Shown piece after piece: positions 18,389 through 27,686 of a DNA stretch of 41,783 nt. Under the pieces are notes generated by a model that saw only the letters and a program-made list of their open reading frames with translations, was not told where the DNA came from and ran no database searches. How positions within the stretch are numbered: the stretch's first letter is position 1; every line of letters starts with the position of its first letter. Both the position numbers and the translations under genes were made by a program. The DNA is from an uncultured cyanobacterium (GTDB taxonomy: Bacteria > Cyanobacteriota > Cyanobacteriia > Cyanobacteriales > Microcystaceae), in NCBI GenBank assembly GCA_903869185.1, contig CAIPYC010000010.1:1-41783 (forward strand). Reading direction: 5' to 3'.

Positions 18389-19978
18389 CTAGTTCGTTAT
18401 CACCCGAAAGAAGTGTTTTGAGTTGATTCCTCCGCCAGGATAAGCATCTTTAAGACCAACATGCTCTAGTTTGTAATTCTTTTGGACTCTTTTGATCATA
18501 TCCTCTGAAGGGATGTAGAGAAAAAGAAATACATCAGATTCGCCTGATGGTATATGAATCTGGGCATCTTGACTAAATAACAAAAACCTTACATTAGGAT
18601 CGACCAAGGTGCTCAATGATACCGCTGCTGGAAAATACGGATCATCGGTTATCAGCAAAGGATTTTTCGCTTTGGCAATCACCTGGTTGACATATTGTCT
18701 ATAAAAATTTCCTTCTAGCTTATTCCACCAGTGATCAGAATTGGTCATTAGTACACCAGAAGTTAAGCCAACCAAGAGCAACGATAATAGTAATCCCAGC
18801 CCAATGATTTTAGGTTGCCCAGCCAATCTAATTTTATTACTGAGCCAATAGGCAACAATCATCTCAATTGCCAACCAACCAGGCACAAAATATCTGATCA
18901 CCTGGGTGACTCCACCTCCTAGAAATAGATCCTTTAGAAAAAGTGGTAAGAAGGACATAATCAGGACACTGATTAAAAATGAGCGGGGCAAGTTGTCGCC
19001 CTTGAGATAGAGAAAACGCAATGCAAGAATCACTATAATGAATATACCTAGTATTAACAATGCATAAGATATCTGAACTATCTTGGGCGATATAACTCCA
19101 ACATTAAAATCAGCAAATACGATACCCAAATTATGGAAATAATGTAAAAGATAATAGAAAGGAATGTTATAAAATTTATCAAAGCTCCAACTAGGGGATT
19201 TATCGGTATTCCAGATAAAATTGAACATCCAGGGCGAAAAACAAAGCAAGGCAGCTATTCCTGAAATAATCAGACTAATTATTTTTTTGGTAATATTAAA
19301 TTTCTCATAAATCAGAAGAAATAGAACGTGACCAGCATAAACAAGAAGAGAGAAAATATGAGTGTAAAGACTGAGAATGATTGAAAAACAATAGATTATC
19401 CAGTTTATTGGACTAGGCTTATTAACTGCTCTTAAAAGGGCAATATTTGATAGTACTATTATTAAGCTCCAAAGCATATAGGGCCTGGCTTCTTGGGAAT
19501 AGACTAACCCAAAAGGAGATGTAGCCACTATAGCCATTGCGATCAATGCTGTCGTTCTGGATTGAAATAGTTGCATAGAGAGCCAATAGATTGACAGCAC
19601 AACCAACACCCCTAATAGAGCCGAAAAGCTTCTGATTATAGCTATACTATTGCCAAATGTTTTAATCCAGAAGCCTTGTAAGACAAAGTATAGAGGAGAC
19701 AATTGAGGCTCTTTTTTTGATATTAAGCCCAATGTTTTAGCTGCGTTACTGTTGGTATCAGGGTATAAAAAATTATTTAATGCTTTAGCTGTGATAACTC
19801 TATTGAAAAATTTGTTTTGAAATTCGGGTGAATCATAATCAGATCCGTGTATCTCAACCGATGTAGCAGATTCATCGCTCCAATAGGGACGTAATTCCAA
19901 ATTATGGAAACGTAGAAGTACCCCCAGTACAATAATGACGATAATAATATATTTGATCCATTTTGGAATATCTTTCAT
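18389..19978 (-). CDS. GT-C fold glycosyltransferase (ArnT/PMT-like), multi-pass membrane protein
   Basis: A 529-residue integral membrane protein with roughly ten to twelve hydrophobic segments. The first outside loop carries RPYWSDESATS, where the acidic pair matches the catalytic loop of GT-C enzymes such as ArnT and protein mannosyltransferases. A second conserved region, SPFGLVYSQEARPYMLW, is typical of the GT39/GT83-like PMT_2 group. Such enzymes move a sugar from a polyprenyl-phosphate donor to lipid or protein acceptors on the outer face of the membrane. Acceptor and sugar are unknown. It is the last clear leftward gene before the remnant patch. Confidence 0.75.
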   Translation of the reverse strand: MKDIPKWIKYIIIVIIVLGVLLRFHNLELRPYWSDESATSVEIHGSDYDSPEFQNKFFNRVITAKALNNFLYPDTNSNAAKTLGLISKKEPQLSPLYFVLQGFWIKTFGNSIAIIRSFSALLGVLVVLSIYWLSMQLFQSRTTALIAMAIVATSPFGLVYSQEARPYMLWSLIIVLSNIALLRAVNKPSPINWIIYCFSIILSLYTHIFSLLVYAGHVLFLLIYEKFNITKKIISLIISGIAALLCFSPWMFNFIWNTDKSPSWSFDKFYNIPFYYLLHYFHNLGIVFADFNVGVISPKIVQISYALLILGIFIIVILALRFLYLKGDNLPRSFLISVLIMSFLPLFLKDLFLGGGVTQVIRYFVPGWLAIEMIVAYWLSNKIRLAGQPKIIGLGLLLSLLLVGLTSGVLMTNSDHWWNKLEGNFYRQYVNQVIAKAKNPLLITDDPYFPAAVSLSTLVDPNVRFLLFSQDAQIHIPSGESDVFLFLYIPSEDMIKRVQKNYKLEHVGLKDAYPGGGINSKHFFRVITN

Positions 19979-20184
19979 ATTTTTAGGGAATCTCGATTAA
20001 TTTAAAAATATACTGGAGGGAAACCTGCTTTAGTACAAAAAAACCCCTAATTAAATATCAAATTCATATTCTGTTGCTGGCTTAAGGGTTTGTTCCGGCT
20101 CCCTTTTTTATGTATTTTACTTGCAAAACCAATCAGCTCCAAAAAATACCGCATTAATTTTTCAAAGTATTATCCTTTCTTGAA

Positions 20185-20421
20185 TTGAGAATTGTTATTC
20201 CCTTAAGGCTTAAACAAAGAAGAAGAAAAGAATTGTGGAGCTTTACTGATAATCGGATCTCGGTGAAATTTGAATACGAATATCATACTGCTTCAGGTCA
20301 ATGGTACAGAGCCCATGGAAATGAACAGTGGGAATTTGCCGAAAATGGACTGATGAAGACAAGAGAAGCTAGTATAAATGGTTTGCCAATTCAAGAGGCA
20401 GAGCGAAAGTATCGTTTTTAG
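20185..20421 (+). pseudogene. Remnant of a DUF1348 (NTF2/SnoaL-like) protein
   Basis: Only about 65 residues of a normally about 150-residue protein remain. Seen: KELWSFTDNRISVKFEYEY, then GQWYRAHGNEQWEFAENGLM and REASINGLPIQEAERKYRF. These match the second half of DUF1348 proteins from memory. The N-terminal half is absent upstream, and a TAG ends the frame just after ERKYRF, where family members normally go on with a Trp and a C-terminal tail. No ATG precedes the homologous part, and the only start is a TTG in an Arg-rich stretch. I read it as a gene truncated at both ends. Confidence 0.65.
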
Positions 20422-20544
20422 TCAATTTGCTCACAACCCTAGAATTCCCTCACCCCTTGTGGAATCCCTGATTTAGGCAGAGGAGGTGTCAATACTCTAC
20501 CACTGTTTTGAGGTTGTGGTCCTAGGAACGTCCCAGGGAAAAAT

Positions 20545-20570
20545 TGGGACCCCAGTCCCATAGCTTTTTC
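20545..20570. terminator. Hairpin resembling a two-way terminator
   Basis: TGGGAC (20545-20550) and GTCCCA (20555-20560) form a 6-bp GC-rich stem with a CCCA loop. On the + strand a run of five T follows after four bases; on the - strand ATTTTT follows at once. It lies in the 203-bp gap between two gene remnants, where I see no other feature. It may be a leftover terminator of the DUF1348 remnant. Confidence 0.35.
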
Positions 20571-20624
20571 TTTGTACTTCGTGTATAAATAAACAAAACA
20601 GAAATAATCTAAAGGGCTTTTTCT

Positions 20625-21185
20625 ATGACTTCTTCCAAATAGACTAGAACAGCAACCTCGGCCTCTCTGGCAATCCTCGGGGTTACACAATTAGGGGAAA
20701 AAGCAGACGCTAATATAGTTGTGGGGGGAACTTCTCAGGTTACGTGTAGTGTCAATTGTGGGGGTGGACTTGGTTTGACCGCAACTTGGGAATTGTACCA
20801 AAACGTAAAGCCTGGTGGGCTTCTGTTCGAGCAGCGGCGTTCTAGCTCTGCCGTCTTCGGACCCTATGGTACCGTTATTTCTCCCGATTATAAACTGGCA
20901 CAAGCTGCGGTTAGTGCTTCATCAGCCTTTAATATTGGGGCTTTTAACGCTCACATTCAATTCAATGCCACTAACTACAATGCTAACGTTTCCACTGTGG
21001 CGTTTAAACCTAGAGATTCCGGTGTTAATCTGTTTTCGAATACTCAATCTCCATCAATTCCCAACACACAAGGTTACATAGCCTTTAAGGATACTTCTGG
21101 TCCCCTCCCTGTGTATGGGGGGGTTCCATCTGACTACCTGCTGGGGTCGTTTCGTGGAAGAACTGGTAGAGCCTGCGGTTATTAG
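20625..21185 (+). pseudogene. Exported protein with an in-frame amber codon and lost C-terminus
   Basis: From the ATG at 20625 the frame reads MTSSK, then TAG at 20640-20642, then continues open as TRTATSASLAILGVTQLGEK ending in ADA, a good signal peptide with its cleavage site. The body (about 140 residues) is rich in Gly, Ser, Asn and beta-type sequence, and includes YIAFKDTSG. A short residual gene could restart at GTG 20721, but that would have no signal peptide. From the G7 run at 21117-21123 the sequence no longer looks like the same protein and soon ends. I read it as a secreted or surface protein inactivated by a nonsense change and fused to the next remnant. The family is not identified. 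Confidence 0.6.
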
Positions 21186-21543
21186 AATGTTTCAAGCCAA
21201 GGGAATTGATGTTAAAGAAGTATATCCAAGAGCTAGGGTTAAAAGACAAAGCCTTGCTATGAAAATTGATATTTTAGTAGTCGATGATACCGAACTAGTT
21301 CTGGTTGAATGTAAATCCAGATTATCTAAAGATGATGCAGATGAATTTATAGAAAAGCTAACCAAGTTCAAAATAGCCTTTCCCCATTACAAAAACTTTA
21401 AAGCTTACGGGGCAGTTGCAGGAATTGAAATCAATGAAGGGATAGATCGCTACGCATATAAAAAAGGATTATTTGTAATCAAACCAAGCGGGGATACTGT
21501 AGAAATTATCAATGATGAGCAGTTTCAACCAGAGTCTTGGTAG
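21115..21543 (+). pseudogene. PD-(D/E)XK nuclease-like protein (DUF3782-type), N-terminus lost
   Basis: A 142-residue frame whose homology begins at about LTTCWGRFVEELVEPAVIR. From memory, full-length cyanobacterial members of this family carry a coiled-coil N-terminus of 60 or more residues before that point; here it is replaced by sequence from the preceding exported-protein gene. The nuclease core looks intact: Asp in IDILVVDD and the E-x-K pair in VLVECKSRLS. The ending GLFVIKPSGDTVEIINDEQF is also typical. The frame opens with an ATG inside the G7 junction, without a clear ribosome binding site. It could still make a short protein, but truncation by a deletion is more likely. Confidence 0.6.
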
Positions 21544-21694
21544 ATATTTAAATTGGGTATCATAGATTTAGTAACTAGTTCCCAACAAGATATCCCACAA
21601 AAAGTAAAGTTACTCATTCTATAAAGATGCAAAACTTGAAGGTAAACTAAAATATTTGTAAACCAGGTCGCTAAATCTTTCGGACTCTGACCAA

Positions 21695-22846
21695 ATGCAA
21701 ATCTATTTAGATCATAGTGCAACAACACCACCCCGAAAAGAGGTAGTATCTCTTTTGGCTCAGGTTTTATCAAATCAATATGGTAATCCCTCTAGTCTTC
21801 ATAGTTGGGGAGAGGAAACAGCAACCCTAGTTGAAACGGCTCGATATCAAGTAGCTGGTTTAATCAATGCCCCCGCTCCAGAATCAATTGTTTTTACCTC
21901 TGGTGGTACTGAAAGTAACAATTTAGCCATCTTTGGCATAGCAGATCAATACAAAGAGCCACAACATATAATCATTTCCAGCGTAGAGCATTCAGCCATA
22001 AGAGAACCAGTTGAACATTTAATAAACAAGAAGGGATGGAGTGCAACTTTCTTAGGTGTTGATCATCAAGGTAGAGTCAACCCTGCGGATTTACTGGCAG
22101 CAATTAGAAAAGATACTGCATTGATATCTACAATCTATGGTCAATCCGAGATAGGTACTATAGAGCCGATTGCCGAACTATTGCAAATCGCCAAGCAACA
22201 CAATATCCTATTTCACAGTGATGCAGTCCAGGCAGCAGGAAGGATTCCTCTGGATGTGCAAAAAATACCGGTAGATCTTCTTTCTCTTTCTGGTCATAAA
22301 CTCTACGGACCGCAGGGTATCGGTTCTCTCTATATTAGGCAAGGGGTTACTTTAAATCCGCAACTCTTTGGTGGTTCCCAGGAAGCAAATAGGCGGGCTG
22401 GAACCGAACCGGTAGGTTTAATTACTGCCTTTGGACTAGCCGCGCAATTGGCACAAAAGGATCTAAGCCAGGAAATAGCTCGCTTGGAGCAATTAAGAAA
22501 TCATCTCTTCGGGCTTTTGTCAGACTGCCCTTATTTAGAACCCACCGGCGATTCCAATTGTCGGTTACCCCACCATTTGAGCTTTGTGATTAACTCCCCT
22601 AAGGTTTCTTTTAATTCCAGAACAGTGGTTAGACAAATGAATTACGCCGGCATCGGCATCAGCGCAGGATCTGCTTGTAATAGTGGCAAAAGCAGACCTA
22701 GCTCTGTTTTGTTGGCTATGGGCTATGGCCGGGAGCAGGCACTTTGCGGATTGCGCCTAACTCTGGGGCGACAAAACACTTTAGAAGATATTGAATGGAC
22801 AGCTCTGGTTCTCTGGCAAATATTAGAGCGGATTTTTAGCAGTTAG
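21695..22846 (+). CDS. Cysteine desulfurase (NifS/IscS family)
   Basis: A 383-residue PLP enzyme that takes sulfur from cysteine to build Fe-S clusters and other sulfur compounds. Seen: YLDHSATTPPRKEV at the start, TSGGTESNNLA, the conserved VEHSA, HSDAVQAAG, the PLP lysine in SLSGHKLYGPQG near residue 201, and the active-site cysteine in SAGSACNSGKSRPS near residue 326. The C-terminal SLxxxG-type residues are normal. The loop after the active Cys is of the long, IscS-like (group I) kind. It may supply sulfur for the many clusters of the nearby hydrogenase, but that link is only inference. Its stop is 3 bp from the smc stop on the other strand. Confidence 0.92.
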   Translation: MQIYLDHSATTPPRKEVVSLLAQVLSNQYGNPSSLHSWGEETATLVETARYQVAGLINAPAPESIVFTSGGTESNNLAIFGIADQYKEPQHIIISSVEHSAIREPVEHLINKKGWSATFLGVDHQGRVNPADLLAAIRKDTALISTIYGQSEIGTIEPIAELLQIAKQHNILFHSDAVQAAGRIPLDVQKIPVDLLSLSGHKLYGPQGIGSLYIRQGVTLNPQLFGGSQEANRRAGTEPVGLITAFGLAAQLAQKDLSQEIARLEQLRNHLFGLLSDCPYLEPTGDSNCRLPHHLSFVINSPKVSFNSRTVVRQMNYAGIGISAGSACNSGKSRPSSVLLAMGYGREQALCGLRLTLGRQNTLEDIEWTALVLWQILERIFSS

Positions 22847-22849
22847 TTT

Positions 22850-25800
22850 TTAGAGCTTGATTCCCAGAACCTGAGTAAATGCTCCTCTGGCCTGGGTAAC
22901 GCCGATTGTCTGCTGTGAAGCTTCAATCATCGGTCTGCGAAGAGAAACAACAATGAATTGAGCTTGACAAGCCTGCTTTTTGATCATCTTAGACAGCTTT
23001 TCAACGTTGGCTCCATCTAAAAACATATCCACCTCATCAAAGGCATAGAAAGGGGATGGGCGATATCTCTGTAGGGCAAAAATAAAGCTCAAAGCAGTCA
23101 GGGATTTTTCACCACCTGACATTGAGCTTAGACGTTGAACAGCCTTTCCTTTGGGATGGGCTACCAGATTGAGACCTCCATTGAAAGGGCTTTCCTGGTC
23201 TTCTAATTGAAGATAGCCATCTCCTTCAGATAATTCGGCAAAAATCTCCTGAAAATTCTCATTGACTGAATTGTATGCCTCGTAGAATGCCCTATATCTG
23301 AGCGTCTGGAAGTTTTCTATCCTTAAAAGAAGCTCAGTTCTCTCTTCAACAATTGTATTTAATCTATCAGTTAAATCCTTTAGCCTTTGCTGAGTCTGTT
23401 CATATTCTTGCAAAGCCAACATATTGACCGGTTCCATAGCCTCAATCTGTCGTTGAAGCTGGTTGATATTTTGCTGAAGCTTTGGCAAGTTTAAACTAGA
23501 TAAATCAATTTCAGGTAAAGGATGTGGCAGTTCTAGTTGTCGATTTTGGCGATCTTGTTCAAGTTGATCTACTTTATTTTGCTCTTGAGTGATATTATTT
23601 ACTATTTTCTCAAGTGACCAGATCTTTTGTTGGTGATCATTTTCAAGAGTTTTTAACTTATTTTCTTGTTGATTGCGTTCTTGTTTTTTTTCTCTTAATT
23701 TTTCATTTAGTTTGCCTGCTTGAACTTGATCTGTCTTGATCTTTTCTTCCAAGCGATTTTGTTCAATATCTAGAGTAATTCTCTGTTCTTCTAATTCCAA
23801 AATAGTGTCATTGGCCTGCTCTGTTTGTTTCTGGCACTCTAGGCTTTTTTCGATGAGTCTTTGTTGCTGATTTTCATACTCTTTGGCCAGGTTTTGGGCA
23901 GTTTGATATTCTTGCGCTTTCTGTTCTAGTGTATTTTCCTGAATTCGAATAAGTTTCTGTAATTCCTGCCATTGGCTATGAGTTTGGGAATCTTCTAAGG
24001 TAGAGAGTGTTTTCTGATTTTTCAGAAGCTGTTTTTCAAGAAAGGGAATTTCCTGGGCAAGTTTTTCTAAGATCTCCAAAACTGATTGAAGTTCCTGTTG
24101 TCTTTGGTTGATTTGGTTTTGTAGACGCTCTTGTTGTAATTTGAGCTGCTCTGTTTCACTTTGCTTTTGTTGCCAATGCAGTTTGTTTTCACGTTCTTGC
24201 TGTCTGAGTTCGTTTAGTTTTTGTCCATTTTCATTGACTGATTGTTCTTTTTTTAGTAATTTTTGCTGAGAATGAATCAACATCCCCTCAATATCAGAAA
24301 GTCTTTTTTTGACATTGGTGATCTCTTCTAGGTCTCGGTTAATGACCGCGCCAAGGCGCAGATTGGATCTATTACTTGACTGGCTACCCCCGGTTATTGC
24401 TCCGCTAGTTTCCAACAGTTCTCCATCTAGAGTGACCAATCGGTATCTACCTAAATATGCCCTGGCTGTCTCTATATTTTCAAAAACCAAAGTATTAGCA
24501 AAGACATAGAGGAAGACATTATGAAATCTGGGCTCATAGGTAACCAATTCAACAGCAGTATTAACAAATCCAGGAGCATTTCTTAATACTGAAAAATCCG
24601 ACAGACGGGGAGCATTGATTTTATTGAGTGGTAAGAAAGTTGCTCTACCTGCTTTTTTTTGTTTGAGCAATTGAATACCAGCTGCTGCAATGGTATCATC
24701 TTCTACTACTATCTGTCCTAGTCTAGCACCGGCGGCAATTTCTAAAGCCAGTTGGTATTCGATAGGAACCTGAGCTAATTGAGCAACCAATCCACATATA
24801 CCAGGCAGATCAGATTGTAAGATCAACTGAGTGGCATAGGTTCCCTGTACTTCCTGCTGTGCCTGCTGGGTAGCCTCTAATCGATCTAGTTGCCTCAGCT
24901 TTTCTCTTTGTTCTACAAGTAGACGACCTTGTGTTTCCTGTTGGAGAGTCTGCTGTTGTTGAGATTGACTTAGCTCTTGGGCAACTGTAACAATCTGCTC
25001 TCTGGTTTTTGCCATTTGGGTATCTAGAGTGTCCAGATTATGTTGTTTTTGGATATAATCTGCCTGGACTTGAGCGAGATCGTTACTATCGCGTTCTATG
25101 GTTTTACCCAGTTGCTTCAATCTCTCATCAAGCTGCGCCCTTTGAGTGAGTCTTGGCTCAATTTCTTTTTGCAATTCCGTGATCTTTCGATTAACGCCCG
25201 ATTGCTCTTGGAGCCAGACCTGCGAAATATTAGCCAGTTTATGAGCGCGCTCTCTAGTGATCCCCAGAGAATCTCTAGCTTGTAAAGAAAACTGCTCAAG
25301 TGCGGGAAGATCTTCTTGCAATTTCTGCTGCTTGGGCTCAAGATCTCCTTGATATTTTTTAGCTTGAGCTAGAGCGGCATTGAAAGTTTGTCGGTTTTGC
25401 TGATGGGTTTTAAGCGCCAGTGAAAGTTGATTTTGTTGATTGTGTAATTGCTGAAGCTGAGCATTTTGGGTGGCCAGGCTTGCTGCTATTGCCAGTTGTT
25501 CTTCTTCACCGAGAGACTTAATTTGCTGGTTAAGTTGTTCTAAATTAACAATTTGCAGATCAATTTGTTCTTTGCTTTGACCAATCCAGGCTTCAATCTG
25601 GGTTGATTCTTCCTGCTGATTGTGGATTGATTTGCGTAAATCCCAAATTCTGGTTTCTAGTAACTTGAAAGAGAGAATCTTTTCTAGTTTTTGTTGCTCC
25701 TGGAGATTGATCTTGAGTTGTTGATATTTCTGGGCCTTTAGCCTATCGGTTGCCAAACGTTCACTTTGAGAAATCAACTCCTTTTCAATGATACGACAGC

Positions 25801-26359
25801 GATCTTCTCTTTCTCTGACTTCATCTAGGGTCTCTTTGGTTTTCTCAATTCTGCGATCAAATTCAGCTACCCCGGCCAATTCATCAATTACCTCTCTTCT
25901 TTCTTTGGCATTCATTGTGATGATACGGGTCACATCACCTTGCAAGACGACATTATAGCCTTCAGGATAAATGCGCAGACGGTTGAGCTGCTCATGAAGG
26001 TCTGTAACAGTACATTGCTGTCCTTCAATTAGATAACTTGAACTGTAGCTCCCGCCTGAAGATACTCTCAAGCGGCGTGTGACCGTCCATTCAGATTTCT
26101 CCTCATCCTCGAGTTCAAAAGTGACCGATACTATCGTTTCTTTACTTTTGCGCGTATTGTTAACAAGATCAGGCAGTCTATCTGCTCTCATTCCCTTGGA
26201 AGTTGCTAAACCCAAGCAGAAAAGCAGTCCATCGAGGATATTGGATTTTCCCGAACCGTTTGGCCCAGAAATAACCGTAAATCCTCTCTTCAAGGGGATT
26301 TCTATTGTTCCACCAAAGGACTTAAAACTTGTAAGTTCTACGCGCTTAATATGAACCAT
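22850..26359 (-). CDS. smc: Chromosome segregation ATPase SMC
   Basis: A 1169-residue condensin subunit. Seen: N-terminal Walker A GPNGSGKSN near residue 32, Q-loop VVLQGDVTRI, a long coiled coil rich in Gln and Glu, a hinge domain at about residues 510-650 (LPGICGLVAQL to SGAITGGSQSSNRS), a second coiled coil, and the C-terminal signature SSMSGGEKSLTALSFIFALQ with Walker B FYAFDEVDMFLD. All ATPase motifs are present and the length is normal. It acts in chromosome compaction together with ScpA and ScpB, which are not in this window. It follows trmB and the deaminase gene on the same strand, 27 bp after trmB. Confidence 0.96.
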   Translation of the reverse strand: MVHIKRVELTSFKSFGGTIEIPLKRGFTVISGPNGSGKSNILDGLLFCLGLATSKGMRADRLPDLVNNTRKSKETIVSVTFELEDEEKSEWTVTRRLRVSSGGSYSSSYLIEGQQCTVTDLHEQLNRLRIYPEGYNVVLQGDVTRIITMNAKERREVIDELAGVAEFDRRIEKTKETLDEVREREDRCRIIEKELISQSERLATDRLKAQKYQQLKINLQEQQKLEKILSFKLLETRIWDLRKSIHNQQEESTQIEAWIGQSKEQIDLQIVNLEQLNQQIKSLGEEEQLAIAASLATQNAQLQQLHNQQNQLSLALKTHQQNRQTFNAALAQAKKYQGDLEPKQQKLQEDLPALEQFSLQARDSLGITRERAHKLANISQVWLQEQSGVNRKITELQKEIEPRLTQRAQLDERLKQLGKTIERDSNDLAQVQADYIQKQHNLDTLDTQMAKTREQIVTVAQELSQSQQQQTLQQETQGRLLVEQREKLRQLDRLEATQQAQQEVQGTYATQLILQSDLPGICGLVAQLAQVPIEYQLALEIAAGARLGQIVVEDDTIAAAGIQLLKQKKAGRATFLPLNKINAPRLSDFSVLRNAPGFVNTAVELVTYEPRFHNVFLYVFANTLVFENIETARAYLGRYRLVTLDGELLETSGAITGGSQSSNRSNLRLGAVINRDLEEITNVKKRLSDIEGMLIHSQQKLLKKEQSVNENGQKLNELRQQERENKLHWQQKQSETEQLKLQQERLQNQINQRQQELQSVLEILEKLAQEIPFLEKQLLKNQKTLSTLEDSQTHSQWQELQKLIRIQENTLEQKAQEYQTAQNLAKEYENQQQRLIEKSLECQKQTEQANDTILELEEQRITLDIEQNRLEEKIKTDQVQAGKLNEKLREKKQERNQQENKLKTLENDHQQKIWSLEKIVNNITQEQNKVDQLEQDRQNRQLELPHPLPEIDLSSLNLPKLQQNINQLQRQIEAMEPVNMLALQEYEQTQQRLKDLTDRLNTIVEERTELLLRIENFQTLRYRAFYEAYNSVNENFQEIFAELSEGDGYLQLEDQESPFNGGLNLVAHPKGKAVQRLSSMSGGEKSLTALSFIFALQRYRPSPFYAFDEVDMFLDGANVEKLSKMIKKQACQAQFIVVSLRRPMIEASQQTIGVTQARGAFTQVLGIKL

Positions 26360-26386
26360 ATTGACCGCCAGTAGTATCTTTTCATT

Positions 26387-27013
26387 TTAGAATTGTTTTC
26401 CAAAAGTTGCCCTATAAACCGGCTCTCCTTTTCTGAGTACTCCTAATTCTCTTTCTGTAGCAACAGGAAAAGGATTGACATCCTGGTTCAAAAGCTGTAG
26501 ATCACAATTGTCTTGCAAATAGCGACTCATTTCTTTAGCAACTTCGAATACATCAGACTGAATGAAAAACATTCCATCATCAGATAAATATTTGACCAAA
26601 GCTTTAATCAATTCCGGCTGTAGCATTCTTCTTTTAATATGCTTATTTTTAAACCAAGGATCTGGAAATTGAACGCTAATCCAGTGTAAAACCTCAAGAG
26701 GTAGACTAAATAGCAATTCAGCTACAGAGTAATTAATATTGCCAGATAAATAATGCAAATTTGTTAGTTGAAGATCATCTCTGGCTTGAAGTGCCTCCTT
26801 AACCAAAACTTCCCTGATCTCTACTCCTAAAAAGTTAATTGTTGGATTAGACTTGGCCATCTGTAAAATAAATTTACCTCTTGCACAACCTAGATCCAAA
26901 TGCAAGGGTTGTTTGGGATTTTGATAAACAGTTGACCAATCTGGCAAAGTAATTGAGACTAGATGCTGCTTACTTAGTGGGTTGACATGTTGCCGGACGC
27001 GTATTCTTTTCAA
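26387..27013 (-). CDS. trmB: tRNA (guanine-N7-)-methyltransferase
   Basis: A 208-residue SAM-dependent enzyme that makes m7G46 in the variable loop of tRNAs. Seen: the SAM motif HLDLGCARGKFI near residue 39, FLGVEIRE, the catalytic region SVQFPDPWFKNKHIKRRML and SDVFEVAKEM. Length and motifs are normal. It lies between the deaminase gene (31 bp upstream) and smc, all on the same strand. Confidence 0.95.
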   Translation of the reverse strand: MKRIRVRQHVNPLSKQHLVSITLPDWSTVYQNPKQPLHLDLGCARGKFILQMAKSNPTINFLGVEIREVLVKEALQARDDLQLTNLHYLSGNINYSVAELLFSLPLEVLHWISVQFPDPWFKNKHIKRRMLQPELIKALVKYLSDDGMFFIQSDVFEVAKEMSRYLQDNCDLQLLNQDVNPFPVATERELGVLRKGEPVYRATFGKQF

Positions 27014-27044
27014 GATAGAAACCGGACTGGAGATTTAATTCAAA

Positions 27045-27575
27045 TTAATCTAATTTTGCACTATTTAAAAGAAACAGCGCAGATCTTTTGGCAGTATTTT
27101 CAGAAAGACAGATCTGTTCTAGTTTAACCAATCCTTCTTGAATGAACATATCCCTAACTGTTGCCTTTTCTCCGGTATTGAAAGGTGTTTCATAATACAC
27201 ATCTTTGATGCCAGCAGAAATTATGAGTTTAAGGCATGATAGGCAAGGCTCTAGAGTCACGTAGATAGTAGAAGATAGGGTTGATATACCATGTTTGGCG
27301 GCTTGAGCTATGGCATTGGATTCAGCATGGACAGCGCGTGAGGGTAAAGAAACTGATGAATCACATGTCGGTAAATCCCGATAGCAAAAACCTTGCGCAG
27401 TACAGTGAGCTGAACCAGAAGGTGAGCCGTTGTAGCCAGTAGCCAGAACCTGTCGATCCTTGACGATGACCGCGCCGACCGGAAAGGCAAGACAGGTGGA
27501 GCGGGTAGAGGCCAACTTGGCCATCAATAGGAAATATTCATTCCAGGTAGGTCTTTCATCCTTGTGATAGTTCAT
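27045..27575 (-). CDS. Deoxycytidylate deaminase-type zinc enzyme (ComEB-like)
   Basis: A 176-residue member of the cytidine/dCMP deaminase family. Seen: ERPTWNEYFLLMAKLASTRSTC at the N-terminus, VGAVIVKDRQVLATGYNG, the zinc and catalytic HAESNAIAQAA near residue 104, and the second zinc site LEPCLSCLKLI. The pattern fits dCMP deaminases that feed dUMP to thymidylate synthesis; a role like ComEB is possible. All zinc ligands are present. It heads the leftward deaminase-trmB-smc series; its start lies about 110 bp from the end of dnaK, with the dnaK terminator between. Confidence 0.9.
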   Translation of the reverse strand: MNYHKDERPTWNEYFLLMAKLASTRSTCLAFPVGAVIVKDRQVLATGYNGSPSGSAHCTAQGFCYRDLPTCDSSVSLPSRAVHAESNAIAQAAKHGISTLSSTIYVTLEPCLSCLKLIISAGIKDVYYETPFNTGEKATVRDMFIQEGLVKLEQICLSENTAKRSALFLLNSAKLD

Positions 27576-27630
27576 TGCAATATATAAAAGGCGAGTGTCA
27601 CCAGTTTTCTAAGTGTAGTATCAATCCAGC

Positions 27631-27660
27631 AAAAAAAACCACCTAAAAACACTTAGGTGG
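27631..27660 (-). terminator. Rho-independent terminator of dnaK
   Basis: CCACCTAA (27639-27646) and TTAGGTGG (27653-27660) form a perfect 8-bp stem with a 6-base loop. Read leftward, as dnaK is transcribed, the stem is followed directly by eight T (27631-27638 on the other strand). It begins about 26 bp after the dnaK stop. Confidence 0.9.
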
Positions 27661-27686
27661 CTTGTAATTCTAGCTTGGATTAGGAG

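Noticed and set aside
19979-20184. Long hairpin AAACCCCTAA with TTAAGGGTTT after the glycosyltransferase start region
   Set aside because: The loop is about 31 bases with one mismatch; pairing may be chance, and no gene ends here.
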